In this document: in pieces, positions 9,134-17,043 of the stretch
How the letters are laid out: the number at the start of each line of letters is the position of its first letter
Numbering within the stretch: position 1 is the stretch's first letter
Source of the DNA: Chloroflexota bacterium
Lineage (GTDB): Bacteria > Chloroflexota > Limnocylindria > Limnocylindrales > CSP1-4
Direction: 5' to 3'
Length of the DNA: 51,520 nucleotides
Assembly: GCA_017853275.1 (NCBI GenBank)
Contig: JAFMJV010000018.1
Span: 1-51,520 of the forward strand
Translations under genes and position numbers: made by a program
Notes under the pieces: model-generated
What the model saw: only the letters and a program-made list of their open reading frames with translations
The model's database searches: none
Told to the model about the DNA's origin: nothing

Positions 9134-10413
9134 CCCTGCCGGTCCGCATCGACGGATCGGCGGTCGATCCGCGCTGGGATGTGGAGGCGGCGAGCCTCGG
9201 GGAGACGGTCACCCAGCTCTCGCGGATCTGGGGGACGCTCGCGCGGGAGAGCCTCGGACGTCGCCTGAGCGAGGAGGCGGCCGAGGGTGCGGAGGACCCG
9301 GACGCGGCGGCGGAGGCGTCCCGCGACCTCCATGTGCGGACGCGCGCGAGCGTCCTCACGCTCGTCGTCGTGGCGCCCACGCCGGAGACCCAGGAGCGCG
9401 CGCTCGCCGCGGTGGCGGCGCTCGCCTCGCGTCATCCGTCGCGCGCGATCATCCTCGCCCCCTTCGACCCGGATGGACCGTCCAGCTTCCGTGCCCACAT
9501 CCACGCCTCCTGCCAGATCCCGGACCGGATGAGCGCCGAGGTGTGCACGGAGGAGATCCTCCTCCGGCTCGGCGGGGAGCTTGCGGCACACCTCGCGAGC
9601 ACGGTCGCCCCGCTCCTCATCCACGACCTGCCGGTCGTCGTCTGGTGGCCGGATGACGTCCCGTTCGAGAGCCCGGTCCTGCGCGAGCTCGTGGGGACCG
9701 CGGACCGCCTCTTCGTCGATTCCGGCGCCTTCCACGGGGACGGGCTGGAGCGGCTCGCCGGGATGTCCCGCGCGATCGGCGCCGGGGTCGTCGTCCACGA
9801 CGTCGCGTGGATGCGCCTCCTCGCGTGGCGCGAGCTGACCGCCGGCCTCTTCGATCACCCGATCCTCCGCCCCGAGGTCCGGTCCGTGGATGCGCTCCGG
9901 ATCGACGTCGCCCGGCCGGGGGACCAGGTCCGCCTCACGCGCGCCGTCCTCTTCGCGGGCTGGGTCGCCGCGCAGCTCGGCTGGCAGACGGTCAGCCCGC
10001 TCGCGGAGGGACCGGACGGGTCGTGGCGGGCGACGGCGCGCGCCGGACGGCGCGAGGTGCCGATCGAGATCCGTCCCGTGACGAGCGGCGTGGATGGCCC
10101 GGTCCGGGGTGCGGGATCGCTCGTGGCGGTCGACCTCGAGGTGCGCCGCGCAGGCCGCCCGGTCCGGGCGCGGGTCACCCGCCAGGAGGACCACCTCCTT
10201 GCCACCGCCGAGTGGCAGGGCGCCCAGGTCGCACGGCGGGCCGCGCGCCTCGAGCCATTCGATGAGATGCCCTTCCTGGCCGAAGCGCTCGACCGGTCCG
10301 GGGGCGACCGGATCTTCGCGCGCGCCCTCGACCAGGCGGTCCGGCTGAGCGGCCGGGCCGGGGTGGATGACCGGCCCGCGGGACGCGGGCGCGCGAACGG
10401 AGGATCCCGATGA
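9118..10413 (+). CDS. opcA: OpcA, glucose-6-phosphate dehydrogenase assembly/activator protein
   Basis: A 431-residue protein that in cyanobacteria and actinobacteria binds Zwf and promotes its active oligomer and redox control. Recognised by overall pattern: the region around LVVVAPTPET...ALAAVAALASRHPSRAI near residue 85, followed by SAEVCTEEILLRLGG and LLIHDLPVVVWWPDD near residue 170, which are hallmark segments of the OpcA N-terminal domain. The C-terminal half has lower conservation. The ATG at 9118 lies inside the end of zwf. The C-terminus overlaps pgl by four bases (ATGA). The protein is cytoplasmic with no membrane segment. Its presence argues for an OpcA-regulated Zwf and narrows the host to cyanobacteria, actinobacteria, Chloroflexota or relatives. 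Confidence 0.9.
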   Translation: MAPPLTLPVRIDGSAVDPRWDVEAASLGETVTQLSRIWGTLARESLGRRLSEEAAEGAEDPDAAAEASRDLHVRTRASVLTLVVVAPTPETQERALAAVAALASRHPSRAIILAPFDPDGPSSFRAHIHASCQIPDRMSAEVCTEEILLRLGGELAAHLASTVAPLLIHDLPVVVWWPDDVPFESPVLRELVGTADRLFVDSGAFHGDGLERLAGMSRAIGAGVVVHDVAWMRLLAWRELTAGLFDHPILRPEVRSVDALRIDVARPGDQVRLTRAVLFAGWVAAQLGWQTVSPLAEGPDGSWRATARAGRREVPIEIRPVTSGVDGPVRGAGSLVAVDLEVRRAGRPVRARVTRQEDHLLATAEWQGAQVARRAARLEPFDEMPFLAEALDRSGGDRIFARALDQAVRLSGRAGVDDRPAGRGRANGGSR

Positions 10414-11198
10414 CCGACCGCCCCCAGCCCGCCCGCGAGACGATCGTCGTGGCGGATGACCCCGCCGGCCTCGCCCGGCTCGCCGCCGACCTTGTCATCG
10501 CCTCGCTCGCCGGGGCGATCGGCGCCCGGGGCGTCGCGCACGTGGCGCTCACCGGCGGCTCGTCCGCTGCCGGGCTCTACGCCGCGCTCCGGGACCCGGA
10601 GCGGGCACGGGCGCTCGACTGGGGTCGCGTCCACGCGTGGCTCGGGGACGACCGGTTCGTGCCGCTCGATCACCCCGATTCGAACGCCGGGCTCGCGGTC
10701 CGCGACCTGACCGATGCCGGCGCGGGCCCGCTTCCGCGCGCGAACCTCCACGAGGTCCCGGTCGCCGCCACCCTGGCGGAGGGCGCCGGTCCGGATGCGG
10801 CGGCGAGCCGCTACGCCGCGGAGATCGCCGCCCGCGTCCCCCACGCGGCCGGGGTCCCGGTCTTCGACCTCGTTCTCCTCGGGATCGGCGGGGACGGCCA
10901 CCTTCTCTCCGTCTTCCCGGAGAGCCCCGCGCTCGCCGCCGGCGTCCCGGTGGCGCTCGGGATCGCGGCCCCCACGCACATCACGCCGCACCTGCCGCGC
11001 GTCACCCTCGCCCCCACGATCCTCCCCGCCGCCCGGCGGGTCCTGCCGATCGCGGCAGGCGCCGGGAAGGCCGCGGTGCTGGCCCGCGTCCTCGGTGCAC
11101 CGGGGCCGGTGGCCGAGCTCCCCGCCCGGCTCGCACGGCTCCCGCAGGCGATCTGGCTCCTCGACCCGGCAGCGGCCGCGGAGCTTCCCCGGAGCTGA
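10410..11198 (+). CDS. pgl: 6-Phosphogluconolactonase
   Basis: Hydrolyses 6-phosphogluconolactone, the product of Zwf, to 6-phosphogluconate. It has 262 residues of the DevB/NagB-like (SIS-type) family. Signatures are ALTGGSSAAGLY near residue 46, WGRVHAWLGDDRFVPLDHPDSN near 72-93, and the lactonase/isomerase motif IGGDGHLLSVFPESP near 157. ATG 10410 overlaps the opcA stop. It is the last gene of the operon, since a hairpin follows 17 bases after the stop. With tkt, pgi, gnd, zwf and opcA the oxidative branch is complete here, whereas rpe, rpi and tal are not in the window. Confidence 0.92.
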   Translation: MTDRPQPARETIVVADDPAGLARLAADLVIASLAGAIGARGVAHVALTGGSSAAGLYAALRDPERARALDWGRVHAWLGDDRFVPLDHPDSNAGLAVRDLTDAGAGPLPRANLHEVPVAATLAEGAGPDAAASRYAAEIAARVPHAAGVPVFDLVLLGIGGDGHLLSVFPESPALAAGVPVALGIAAPTHITPHLPRVTLAPTILPAARRVLPIAAGAGKAAVLARVLGAPGPVAELPARLARLPQAIWLLDPAAAAELPRS

Positions 11199-11214
11199 CC
11201 GGCGCGAACGGGAA

Positions 11215-11238
11215 CGGCCCCGGGTCACCCCGGGGCCG
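11215..11238. terminator. Hairpin terminator between convergent pgl and yceI
   Basis: A perfect 10-bp stem, CGGCCCCGGG (11215-11224) with CCCGGGGCCG (11229-11238) and a TCAC loop, lies between the ends of two convergent genes. There is no clear T-tract on either side. In such GC-rich genomes strong hairpins without U-runs often mark gene ends, so it is called as a bidirectional terminator with moderate confidence. Confidence 0.6.
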
Positions 11239-11274
11239 TGGATCGCTCGGTGCGGGCGGATCCGCCCGACGGGG

Positions 11275-11811
11275 TCAGGCCGCGGCGGTCGTCTCCACGG
11301 CCGCGATCTCGAGCTCGATCCGGATCTCCTTGCCCACGAGGACGCCACCCGCCTCGAGGCCGACGTTCCAGGTGAGGCCCCACTGCTCGCGGTCGATCTT
11401 CGTCCGCGCGGAGAGGGCGACGCGCCGCTCCCGCTCCAGGCCGACCGCGAAGCCGGCGAGCTCCGCCTCGAGGACGACGGGGTGGGTGACACCGCGGATC
11501 GTGAGGTCGCCGTGGACGCGGGCGGTCTCGCTGCCGGTCTTCTCCACGCGCGTGCTCCGGAAGGTCATCTCCGGGAAGTTCGCGACGTCGAGGAAGTCCG
11601 GGCTCTTCAGGTGCCCGTCCCGCTGATCCCAGTCCGTATCCACGCTCGCGGTCTCGATCGTGGCCTGGACGCTCGCCAGCTCCGGGTTGGCCGGGTCGAG
11701 CTCGAGGCGGCCCGTGAACCGCTGGAAGCTGCCACGCACGGTGGAGACCATCAGGTGCTTCACGGCGAACGTGACCGAGCTATGGGAGTTGTCGAACGTC
11801 CAGGTGCTCAT
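11275..11811 (-). CDS. YceI-family lipid/isoprenoid-binding protein
   Basis: A 178-residue protein of the YceI lipocalin-like fold, which binds long polyisoprenoid or amphiphilic molecules. It starts with MSTWTFDNSHSSVTFAVKH, matching the usual W-x-x-D-x-x-H-S opening, and has VRGSFQRFTGRLELDP, DQRDGHLKSPDFLDVANFP (the DxRDxHLKS motif) and GVTHPVVLEAE later. There is no signal peptide, unlike the periplasmic E. coli protein, so it is probably cytoplasmic. ATG 11811 has GGAGG just upstream; the frame is open a further 18 codons but without homology. It is divergent from a MarR gene and its promoter overlaps palindromic operators, so MarR control is likely. On the minus strand TTGACA (11896-11891) and CAAGAT (11873-11868), 17 bases apart, form the probable promoter. 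Confidence 0.9.
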   Translation of the reverse strand: MSTWTFDNSHSSVTFAVKHLMVSTVRGSFQRFTGRLELDPANPELASVQATIETASVDTDWDQRDGHLKSPDFLDVANFPEMTFRSTRVEKTGSETARVHGDLTIRGVTHPVVLEAELAGFAVGLERERRVALSARTKIDREQWGLTWNVGLEAGGVLVGKEIRIELEIAAVETTAAA

Positions 11812-11848
11812 GGGACCTCCGTGGGACGGCCATCGTGACCGCCGGGGC

Positions 11849-11901
11849 GATGATTGACGCTGCAACCATCTTGGCGGATGATGGTTGTCTTGTCAACCAT
11901 C
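11849..11901. promoter_or_regulatory. Two tandem MarR-type operators with divergent promoters
   Basis: Two inverted repeats share the same 6-base spacing. Site 1 is GATGATTG (11849-11856), ACGCTG, CAACCATC (11863-11870). Site 2 is GATGGTTG (11880-11887), TCTTGT, CAACCATC (11894-11901), a perfect 8-bp inverted repeat. Their centres are 31 bp apart, about three helical turns. Site 2 contains the minus-strand -35 TTGACA of yceI and the plus-strand TTGTCA (11890-11895) that, 19 bases before TAGTCT (11915-11920), may serve marR. Site 1 covers the yceI -10. Repression of both genes by the adjacent MarR protein is the natural reading. Confidence 0.75.
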
Positions 11902-11926
11902 TTGCGCGGGGTGCTAGTCTCTGCCG

Positions 11927-12493
11927 GTGCGGACCACCACTCCCGACCCGGAGACCGGCCGGATCGCCGGTCCCGGACCCGATCTCGATGACCCGCGCCT
12001 GCCGGCGTGGCGGTCCTTCCTTCTCGCCCAGGCGGCGGTGATCCGCGCGCTCGCGGACGACCTGGAGGCGGAGACGGGGATGCCGCTCGCGGAATACGAC
12101 GCGCTCGTCCTGCTCGCCATCCCCTCCGACCGGCGCCTCCGGATGGGGGAGCTCGCGGATCGGCTGGTCATCAGCCGGAGCGGGGTCACCCGGCTCGTGG
12201 ACCGCCTCGTGGCCCAGGGGCTCGTGGAGCGCTCGACCTGCACACCGGATGGCCGCGGCGCCTACGCCGTCCTCACGCCGGCGGGGCTCGCACGGCTGCG
12301 GGAGGTCGTCCCGGTCCACCTGCGCCACGTGGAGGAGCGCTTCCTCTCCGTGGTGGAGCCCGGGGACCTCCCGGCCGTGGAGCGGGCGATGCGTGCGCTC
12401 GTCACCCGGACCGGTCGGTGCGCCGAGGCGCTCTCCGGGGGTCTCTCCGGCCGACTTGACCCCGATCCGTGCAGCCGATCCATCGATCCCTAA
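11927..12493 (+). CDS. MarR-family transcriptional regulator
   Basis: A 188-residue winged-helix regulator. The DNA-binding core is LRMGELADRLVISRSGVTRLVDRLVAQGLVER, roughly residues 73-104, followed by a wing (TPDGRGAYAVLTPAG) and a dimerisation helix at the C-terminus. MarR proteins are usually dimeric repressors released by phenolic or lipophilic ligands. The start is GTG 11927; no SD is visible and a TAGTCT hexamer ends six bases before it, so the mRNA could be leaderless. The gene is divergent from yceI with two palindromic operators between them, so autoregulation and control of yceI are probable. The last 25 residues have no family match. Confidence 0.88.
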   Translation: MRTTTPDPETGRIAGPGPDLDDPRLPAWRSFLLAQAAVIRALADDLEAETGMPLAEYDALVLLAIPSDRRLRMGELADRLVISRSGVTRLVDRLVAQGLVERSTCTPDGRGAYAVLTPAGLARLREVVPVHLRHVEERFLSVVEPGDLPAVERAMRALVTRTGRCAEALSGGLSGRLDPDPCSRSIDP

Positions 12494-12513
12494 CGTTTCT
12501 TCGCTCTGTGGAC

Positions 12514-12519
12514 GATAAT
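12514..12519 (+). promoter_or_regulatory. Minus-10 element of the mod operon, possible leaderless start
   Basis: GATAAT lies seven bases before the ATG at 12527, so transcription would begin at or next to the start codon. No SD precedes the gene and no clear -35 is visible at 12491-12496. A molybdate (ModE-type) inverted repeat was looked for in 12480-12526 and not found. Confidence 0.4.
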
Positions 12520-12526
12520 CCCGTCC

Positions 12527-12955
12527 ATGAAAGACGAGATGACCGACCATCCCGGAGCGCGGCTGCGGATCGGGGAGGCGGCCGACCGGCTCGGGGTCAG
12601 CCCGGAGACCCTCCGCCGCTGGATCGATGACGGACGGATCGCCGCCGAGCGGACGCAGGGCGGCCAGCGGACGGTGGCAGCAGACGCGGTCGCCCGGCTG
12701 ATCGCGGAGCGCCGGCGGAGCGGGCAGGAGCGTCCGATCGTCGCCCGCAGCGCGCGGAACCGCTTCCCCGGTGTCGTGGTCTCCGTCCGCCGCGACGCGC
12801 TCGTGGCGCTCGTGGAGGTCCAGGCGGGACCGCACCGGCTCGTCAGCCTCGTCACCCGCGAGGCGGCGGACGAGCTCGACCTGCAGCCCGGAAGCGAGGT
12901 CGTCTGCGCGGTGAAGTCGACGGACGTCATCGTCGAGGTCCCCGGACGGGCGTGA
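12527..12955 (+). CDS. MerR-type HTH plus Mop (molybdopterin/molybdate-binding) regulator
   Basis: A 142-residue two-domain protein. Residues about 13-60 form a MerR/excisionase-like helix-turn-helix (IGEAADRLGVSPETLRRWID, then GRIAAERTQGGQRTVAADAV). Residues about 73-140 form a TOBE/Mop domain (SARNRFPGVVVSVRRDALVA, then LVSLVTREAADELDLQPGSE and VVCAVKSTDVIVEV), which binds molybdate or tungstate in ModE, ModC and Mop proteins. It therefore probably senses oxyanion and controls the mod genes that follow. Its stop overlaps the modA start (GTGA). Small HTH-Mop fusions of this kind are known in actinobacteria and Chloroflexota. Start ATG 12527 is taken; ATG 12539 is an alternative. Confidence 0.85.
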   Translation: MKDEMTDHPGARLRIGEAADRLGVSPETLRRWIDDGRIAAERTQGGQRTVAADAVARLIAERRRSGQERPIVARSARNRFPGVVVSVRRDALVALVEVQAGPHRLVSLVTREAADELDLQPGSEVVCAVKSTDVIVEVPGRA

Positions 12956-13881
12956 GGCTCCGCGGTCGCGGTGGGCCGCGCAGGGATCGCGGGGGCCGCC
13001 GCGCGTGGCTCGCGGGCGCGATCCTTCTTGCCGGGATCGCCGGCGGTGGGGTGACGGCCGGCGCGGACCCGGGGAGCGGACCCGGGGCGGGATGCCCGGC
13101 CTCCACCTTCCCGCCCTCCGCCGGTGGGGCGCCGATCGTCCTCGCGGCGAGCTCGCTCCGGGATCTCCTCCCGGCCCTCATGGGAGGGTGGGCGGAGGCG
13201 GCCGGCCGACCGATCCCCGAGTCGTCGCTCGATTCCTCGGGGGCGCACCGCGCGCGGATCGAGGCGGGGGCGCCGGCCGACCTGCTCATCGCCGCGGACG
13301 GGGTCGATCTCGCGAGCCTCGCTGCGGCCTGCCTGCTGCGCGGGACGCCGGTGCCGGTCGCGGAGAGCGACCTCGCGATCGTGGTGGCGGCCGGGAACCC
13401 CGAGGCGATCCGGTCGGTGGCGGACCTGGCGCGGCCGGGCCTCCGGATCGTGGCCACGCTCCCGGGTGTCCCGCTCGGACGGTATGCGGAGACGGTCCTC
13501 GCGCGGGCGGCGGACGGGCAGGCGGACCCCGTGGCGTGGCGTGCCGCCGTGGAGGCGAACGTCATCTCCCGCGAGGAGAGCGCCGCCACCGTGCGCGCCC
13601 GGGTCGTCCTGGGGGAGGCGGACGCGGCGCTCCTCTACCGGACGGATGCGCTCGGCGATCCGGCGCTGGAAGGGATCGCGATCCCCGCGGATGCGAACGT
13701 CCGCGTCGTCTACCTCGCGGCGATCCCCGCGACGGGGGGCGAGCCTGCGCTCGGCGGTGAGCTGCTCGCCTTCCTTGCCGCCCCCGAGGCGCGCGCGATC
13801 CTCGCCGCGGCGGGCTTCCTGCCACCACCGGGGACTGCGGCATCACCGGAGCCGGACCTCTCGCCCGGAGCCACGCCGTGA
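12952..13881 (+). CDS. modA: Molybdate ABC transporter substrate-binding protein ModA
   Basis: Extracytoplasmic oxyanion receptor, 309 residues from GTG 12952. An unusually long Arg/Gly-rich N-region (about 17 residues) precedes a hydrophobic signal core (LAGAILLAGIAGGGVTAGA). The mature part shows ModA features: VLAASSLRDLLPALM near 64-78, SLDSSGAHRARIEAGAPADL near 93-112, and AALLYRTDAL near 230, where a conserved Tyr helps to bind the oxyanion. No lipobox cysteine is present at the signal end. Start and stop are both coupled: it overlaps the regulator by four bases and modB by four bases. Tungstate or other oxyanion specificity cannot be excluded. Confidence 0.85.
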   Translation: MRLRGRGGPRRDRGGRRAWLAGAILLAGIAGGGVTAGADPGSGPGAGCPASTFPPSAGGAPIVLAASSLRDLLPALMGGWAEAAGRPIPESSLDSSGAHRARIEAGAPADLLIAADGVDLASLAAACLLRGTPVPVAESDLAIVVAAGNPEAIRSVADLARPGLRIVATLPGVPLGRYAETVLARAADGQADPVAWRAAVEANVISREESAATVRARVVLGEADAALLYRTDALGDPALEGIAIPADANVRVVYLAAIPATGGEPALGGELLAFLAAPEARAILAAAGFLPPPGTAASPEPDLSPGATP

Positions 13882-14669
13882 GCCCACGTCCGGGTGCCGG
13901 GCGGGTCCTCCTCCTGCTCGCGGCGCTCATGGGGATCCTCTTCCTCGCCCTTCCGCTCCTCGCCCTGGCGATCCGGGCGGTCGGCTCCGGTGCGCTCGGC
14001 GAGCTCGGACGCGGGCCGATCCTCCAGGCGCTCCTCCTCAGCCTCGTGACGAGCGCGCTCGCCCTGCCGGTCGTCGTCCTCCTCGGTGCGCCGCTCGCGT
14101 GGCTCCTCGCGCGGGGGACCTTCCGCGGCCGCGCCCTCGTGGAGACGCTCGTCGACCTGCCGCTCGTCCTCCCCCCGTCGGTGGCGGGCCTCGCGCTCCT
14201 CCTCGCCTACGGGCGGCGGGGGATCGCGGGGCCTACGCTCGAGGCGGCGGGGATCGTCCTCCCCTTCACGACGCTCGCGATCATCGTCGTCCAGGTCTTC
14301 GTCGCCCTCCCCTTCTTCGTCCGGGCCACGCGGGCCGGGCTCGCCGCGGTGGACCGGGAGCTGGAGGAGGCGGCCGCGATCGACGGTGCGGACCCGGCGG
14401 CGGTGGCGCGGAGGATCGCCCTCCCGCTCGCGGCACCCGCGATCGCCGCAGGGCTCCTCCTCGCGTGGGCTCGGGCACTCGGCGAGTTCGGGGCGACGAT
14501 CCTCTTCGCGGGGAGCCTCCCCGGCCGGACCCAGACGCTCCCGCTCCTCGTCTACGCCGAGCTCCAGGGCTCCACGGATGCGGCGATCGCGGCGGCGTCC
14601 ATCCTCCTCGCGGCCGCGCTCGTCGTCCTCCTCGCGGTCCGGACCACCCGCTGGCGGGCGATCCTCTAG
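13878..14669 (+). CDS. modB: Molybdate ABC transporter permease ModB
   Basis: Inner-membrane permease of 263 residues with about five to six transmembrane segments. It carries the DLPLVLPPSVAGLALL segment typical of ModB near residue 95 and the cytoplasmic EAA loop EEAAAIDGADPAAVARRIAL near residue 170, which contacts the ATPase. GTG 13878 overlaps the modA stop. No modC ATPase follows: the next gene is on the opposite strand with its stop 15 bases away. The ATPase must be encoded elsewhere. Confidence 0.88.
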   Translation: MSPRPGAGRVLLLLAALMGILFLALPLLALAIRAVGSGALGELGRGPILQALLLSLVTSALALPVVVLLGAPLAWLLARGTFRGRALVETLVDLPLVLPPSVAGLALLLAYGRRGIAGPTLEAAGIVLPFTTLAIIVVQVFVALPFFVRATRAGLAAVDRELEEAAAIDGADPAAVARRIALPLAAPAIAAGLLLAWARALGEFGATILFAGSLPGRTQTLPLLVYAELQGSTDAAIAAASILLAAALVVLLAVRTTRWRAIL

Positions 14670-14684
14670 AGCCGGGCGCGGGGC

Positions 14685-16103
14685 TCAGCCCTCGGATGCC
14701 GCCTTGAACGCCGCGAGCGCGCGCTCCCGCCCCGCCGCGAGATCGACGATCGGGGCGGGGTAGCTCCCGCCGATCGCGACGCCCGCGGCGCGCTGCTCCG
14801 CGGCCGAGAGGCTCCACGGCTGGTGGATCGCGCGATCCGGGACGCCGGCGAGCTCCGGCACCCAGCGCCGCACCCAGGCGCCCGCGGGATCGAAGCGCTC
14901 GCCCTGGAGGACCGGGTTGAAGATCCGGAACCACGGCTGCGCATCGGTCCCCACGCCCGCGGTCCACTGCCAGCCGCCCACGTTGTTCGCGAGGTCGCCG
15001 TCCACGAGGAGACGCTGGAAGTGCGCCTCGCCGAGCCGCCAGTCGAGGAGGAGGTGGCGGGTGAGGAGGGAGGCGACGATCATCCGCGCCCGGTTCGGCA
15101 TCCAGCCGGTGGCCGAGAGCTGGCGCATCCCGGCATCCACGACGGGGATCCCGGTCCGCCCCTCCGCCCATGCCCACCATGCTTCCGGATCCGCCTCGAG
15201 CGGACGGAAGACGCCCTGGAAGCGTGGCTGGAAGGGCTCGCGGGCGAGCGCGGGCCGGTGCCACAGGAGGTGGTGGTAGAACTCGCGCCAGACGAGCTGC
15301 CGGCGGTACTCGCCGGAGGCCGACTCCGCGAGGGAGGCGCTCTCCACGCTGAGCGGGGAGAGCGTCCCGAAGTGGAGATCCATCCCGAGCCGGGAGGTGG
15401 GGGCGCCGGCGAGCCCGTTCCGCTCCTCACCGTAGCGCGCGAGCCCGCCGCCGACCCAGCGCTCGAGGCGCTCGCGGGCCGCCGCTTCCCCCGGCTCGGC
15501 GAGATCCGCAACGGGCGGCGGACCGGCGTCGGGGAGCGGATCGGAGCGCAGGCCGTCCGGCAGCGGCGGGATCCGCTCGGGGGCATCGAGGAGGGTCCGC
15601 CGATCCACGCCCTGGCTCGCCCGCCAGAAGGGGGTGAAGACCGCGTAGCCGATCCCTGCGCCGCCGGGGAGATCCTCCGGCTCCACGAGGAGGAGGCCGC
15701 GCCGGAGGTGGAGGGAGCGGCCATCCGCAGCAAGGGCCGCCGCCACCGCACGGTCGCGGCGGCGCGCGTACGGGGTCACGTCGCGGGTCGCAAGGACCGT
15801 CCCGGCGCCGATCTCCGCGGCGAGCGCGGGGACGACCTCCTCGGGCCGTCCGTGGCGGATGACGAGACCGCTCCCCCGGGCACGGAGGTCGGCATCGAGC
15901 GCGGCCAGGGTGCGGAGGAGGATCCAGCGCCGGACCGTGGAGGCGCGCGGGCCGTCCAGGAGGGCAGGGTCGAGGACGAAGAGGGGGACGACCCGGCCGC
16001 CGCGCCGGATCGCCTCCGTGAGCGCGGGGTGGTCGTGGAGGCGGAGGTCCCGCCGGAACCAGGCGATCGCCGTCCCCGGCGTGCCCGTCGTGTCGATCTC
16101 CAT
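14685..16103 (-). CDS. phrB: Deoxyribodipyrimidine photolyase (class I CPD photolyase/cryptochrome family)
   Basis: Blue-light DNA repair enzyme that splits cyclobutane pyrimidine dimers using FADH. It has 472 residues. The N-terminal antenna-binding domain begins with WFRRDLRLHDHPAL (residues 16-29). The C-terminal FAD domain contains TGIPVVDAGMRQLSATGWMPNR near residue 330, a signature of the family, then LANNVGGWQWTAGVGTD and FRIFNPVLQGERFDP. The GWQW-region Trp residues fit the electron-transfer chain. ATG 16103 is used. The antenna pigment (8-HDF or MTHF) cannot be told. It converges on modB. The minus-strand EamA gene ends 40 bases upstream, so co-transcription is possible. Confidence 0.93.
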   Translation of the reverse strand: MEIDTTGTPGTAIAWFRRDLRLHDHPALTEAIRRGGRVVPLFVLDPALLDGPRASTVRRWILLRTLAALDADLRARGSGLVIRHGRPEEVVPALAAEIGAGTVLATRDVTPYARRRDRAVAAALAADGRSLHLRRGLLLVEPEDLPGGAGIGYAVFTPFWRASQGVDRRTLLDAPERIPPLPDGLRSDPLPDAGPPPVADLAEPGEAAARERLERWVGGGLARYGEERNGLAGAPTSRLGMDLHFGTLSPLSVESASLAESASGEYRRQLVWREFYHHLLWHRPALAREPFQPRFQGVFRPLEADPEAWWAWAEGRTGIPVVDAGMRQLSATGWMPNRARMIVASLLTRHLLLDWRLGEAHFQRLLVDGDLANNVGGWQWTAGVGTDAQPWFRIFNPVLQGERFDPAGAWVRRWVPELAGVPDRAIHQPWSLSAAEQRAAGVAIGGSYPAPIVDLAAGRERALAAFKAASEG

Positions 16104-16143
16104 GGCCCCTCTTCGCAGCAGGCGCGGGCGCGGACGGGGCGGG

Positions 16144-17043
16144 TCAGCCGGGGAGCGAGCCGGTGCCGATGAGGACGACCCCGGCGAGCGCGAGCGCGAC
16201 CCCGGCGAGCCGCAGCCGCGAGAGGCGCTCGCGGAGGACGATCGCGGCGAGGAGGGCGGTGCTCGCCGGGTAGAGCGAGCCGAGGACCACGGTGACCGAG
16301 AGGAGGCCGACCTGGTTCGCGACGATATAGAGGAGGTTGCCGCTCGTGTCGAAGAGGGCGGCGACCAGGACGATCGCAAGGATCCGTCCGCGCGGGAAGC
16401 GGAGCGCGGAGCGACCGCCGCGCGCGCGGAGCAGGAGCAGACCGACCGCGATGATCCCGAGCGAGGCGAGCCGGAGCGCGACGAGCGTCTGCACGGCCCC
16501 GAGGCCGGTGAGGTGGGCCTGGTCGATCCCCAGGTAGAAGCCCGCGAAGCCGAGCCCGGAACCGACCACGATCGCCACGGTGGCCGGCCCGCCGGCCGAT
16601 GGACGACCCCCCGGGCGGGTACGCGACCCTTCGGGCGCGGAGATGCACACGACGGCGGCGAGGGCCGCGGCCATCCCCGCGGCGAGCAGCGGGGTGACCG
16701 GCTCGCCCGCCGCGATCCCGATCGCGGCGGGGATCGCGGCGGCGATCAGGCCGGTCGCGGGCGCCACGATCCCCATCGTCCCGCGCGCGAGGGCGCGGTA
16801 GAGGAGGGCGACGCCGGCAAGACCGGAGGCGCCCGCGAGCAGACCCCAGGCGAGCCCCTCGGGGGGCGGCGACGGCTCGCCCGATGGAAGGAGGACGAGG
16901 AGCGCGAGGACGAGCCCGGCGGACTGGGTGCAGGCGAGGACGACGAGGACCGCGACGCGCCGGCTGGCGAGCCCGCCGAGGAAGTCGCCGGCGCCCCACA
17001 GGATCGCGGAGAGAAGGGCGAGCGCGGAGGCGGCGAGCGTCAC
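16144..17043 (-). CDS. EamA/DMT-superfamily transporter
   Basis: A 299-residue polytopic membrane protein with about ten hydrophobic segments in two similar halves, as in drug/metabolite (EamA) transporters. The first half begins LAASALALLSAILWGAGDFLGG and the second ends LAGVVLIGTGSLPG. Typical EamA features are the WG at the first helix, LLYRALARGTMGIVAPATGL near 75-94, and VTVVLGSLYPASTALLAAIVLRERLS near 245-270. A soluble, Gly/Pro/Ser-rich linker (SAPEGSRTRPGGRPSAGGPA) joins the two halves. Start is GTG 17043 (VTLAAS...), the first start consistent with a membrane N-terminus. Substrate unknown. The gap 17044-17265 upstream shows no gene. Confidence 0.8.
   Translation of the reverse strand: MTLAASALALLSAILWGAGDFLGGLASRRVAVLVVLACTQSAGLVLALLVLLPSGEPSPPPEGLAWGLLAGASGLAGVALLYRALARGTMGIVAPATGLIAAAIPAAIGIAAGEPVTPLLAAGMAAALAAVVCISAPEGSRTRPGGRPSAGGPATVAIVVGSGLGFAGFYLGIDQAHLTGLGAVQTLVALRLASLGIIAVGLLLLRARGGRSALRFPRGRILAIVLVAALFDTSGNLLYIVANQVGLLSVTVVLGSLYPASTALLAAIVLRERLSRLRLAGVALALAGVVLIGTGSLPG

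Noticed and set aside
12480-12526. ModE-type molybdate operator before the mod operon
   Set aside because: No TATA-rich inverted repeat of the E. coli ModE type is present; only the GATAAT -10 is clear.
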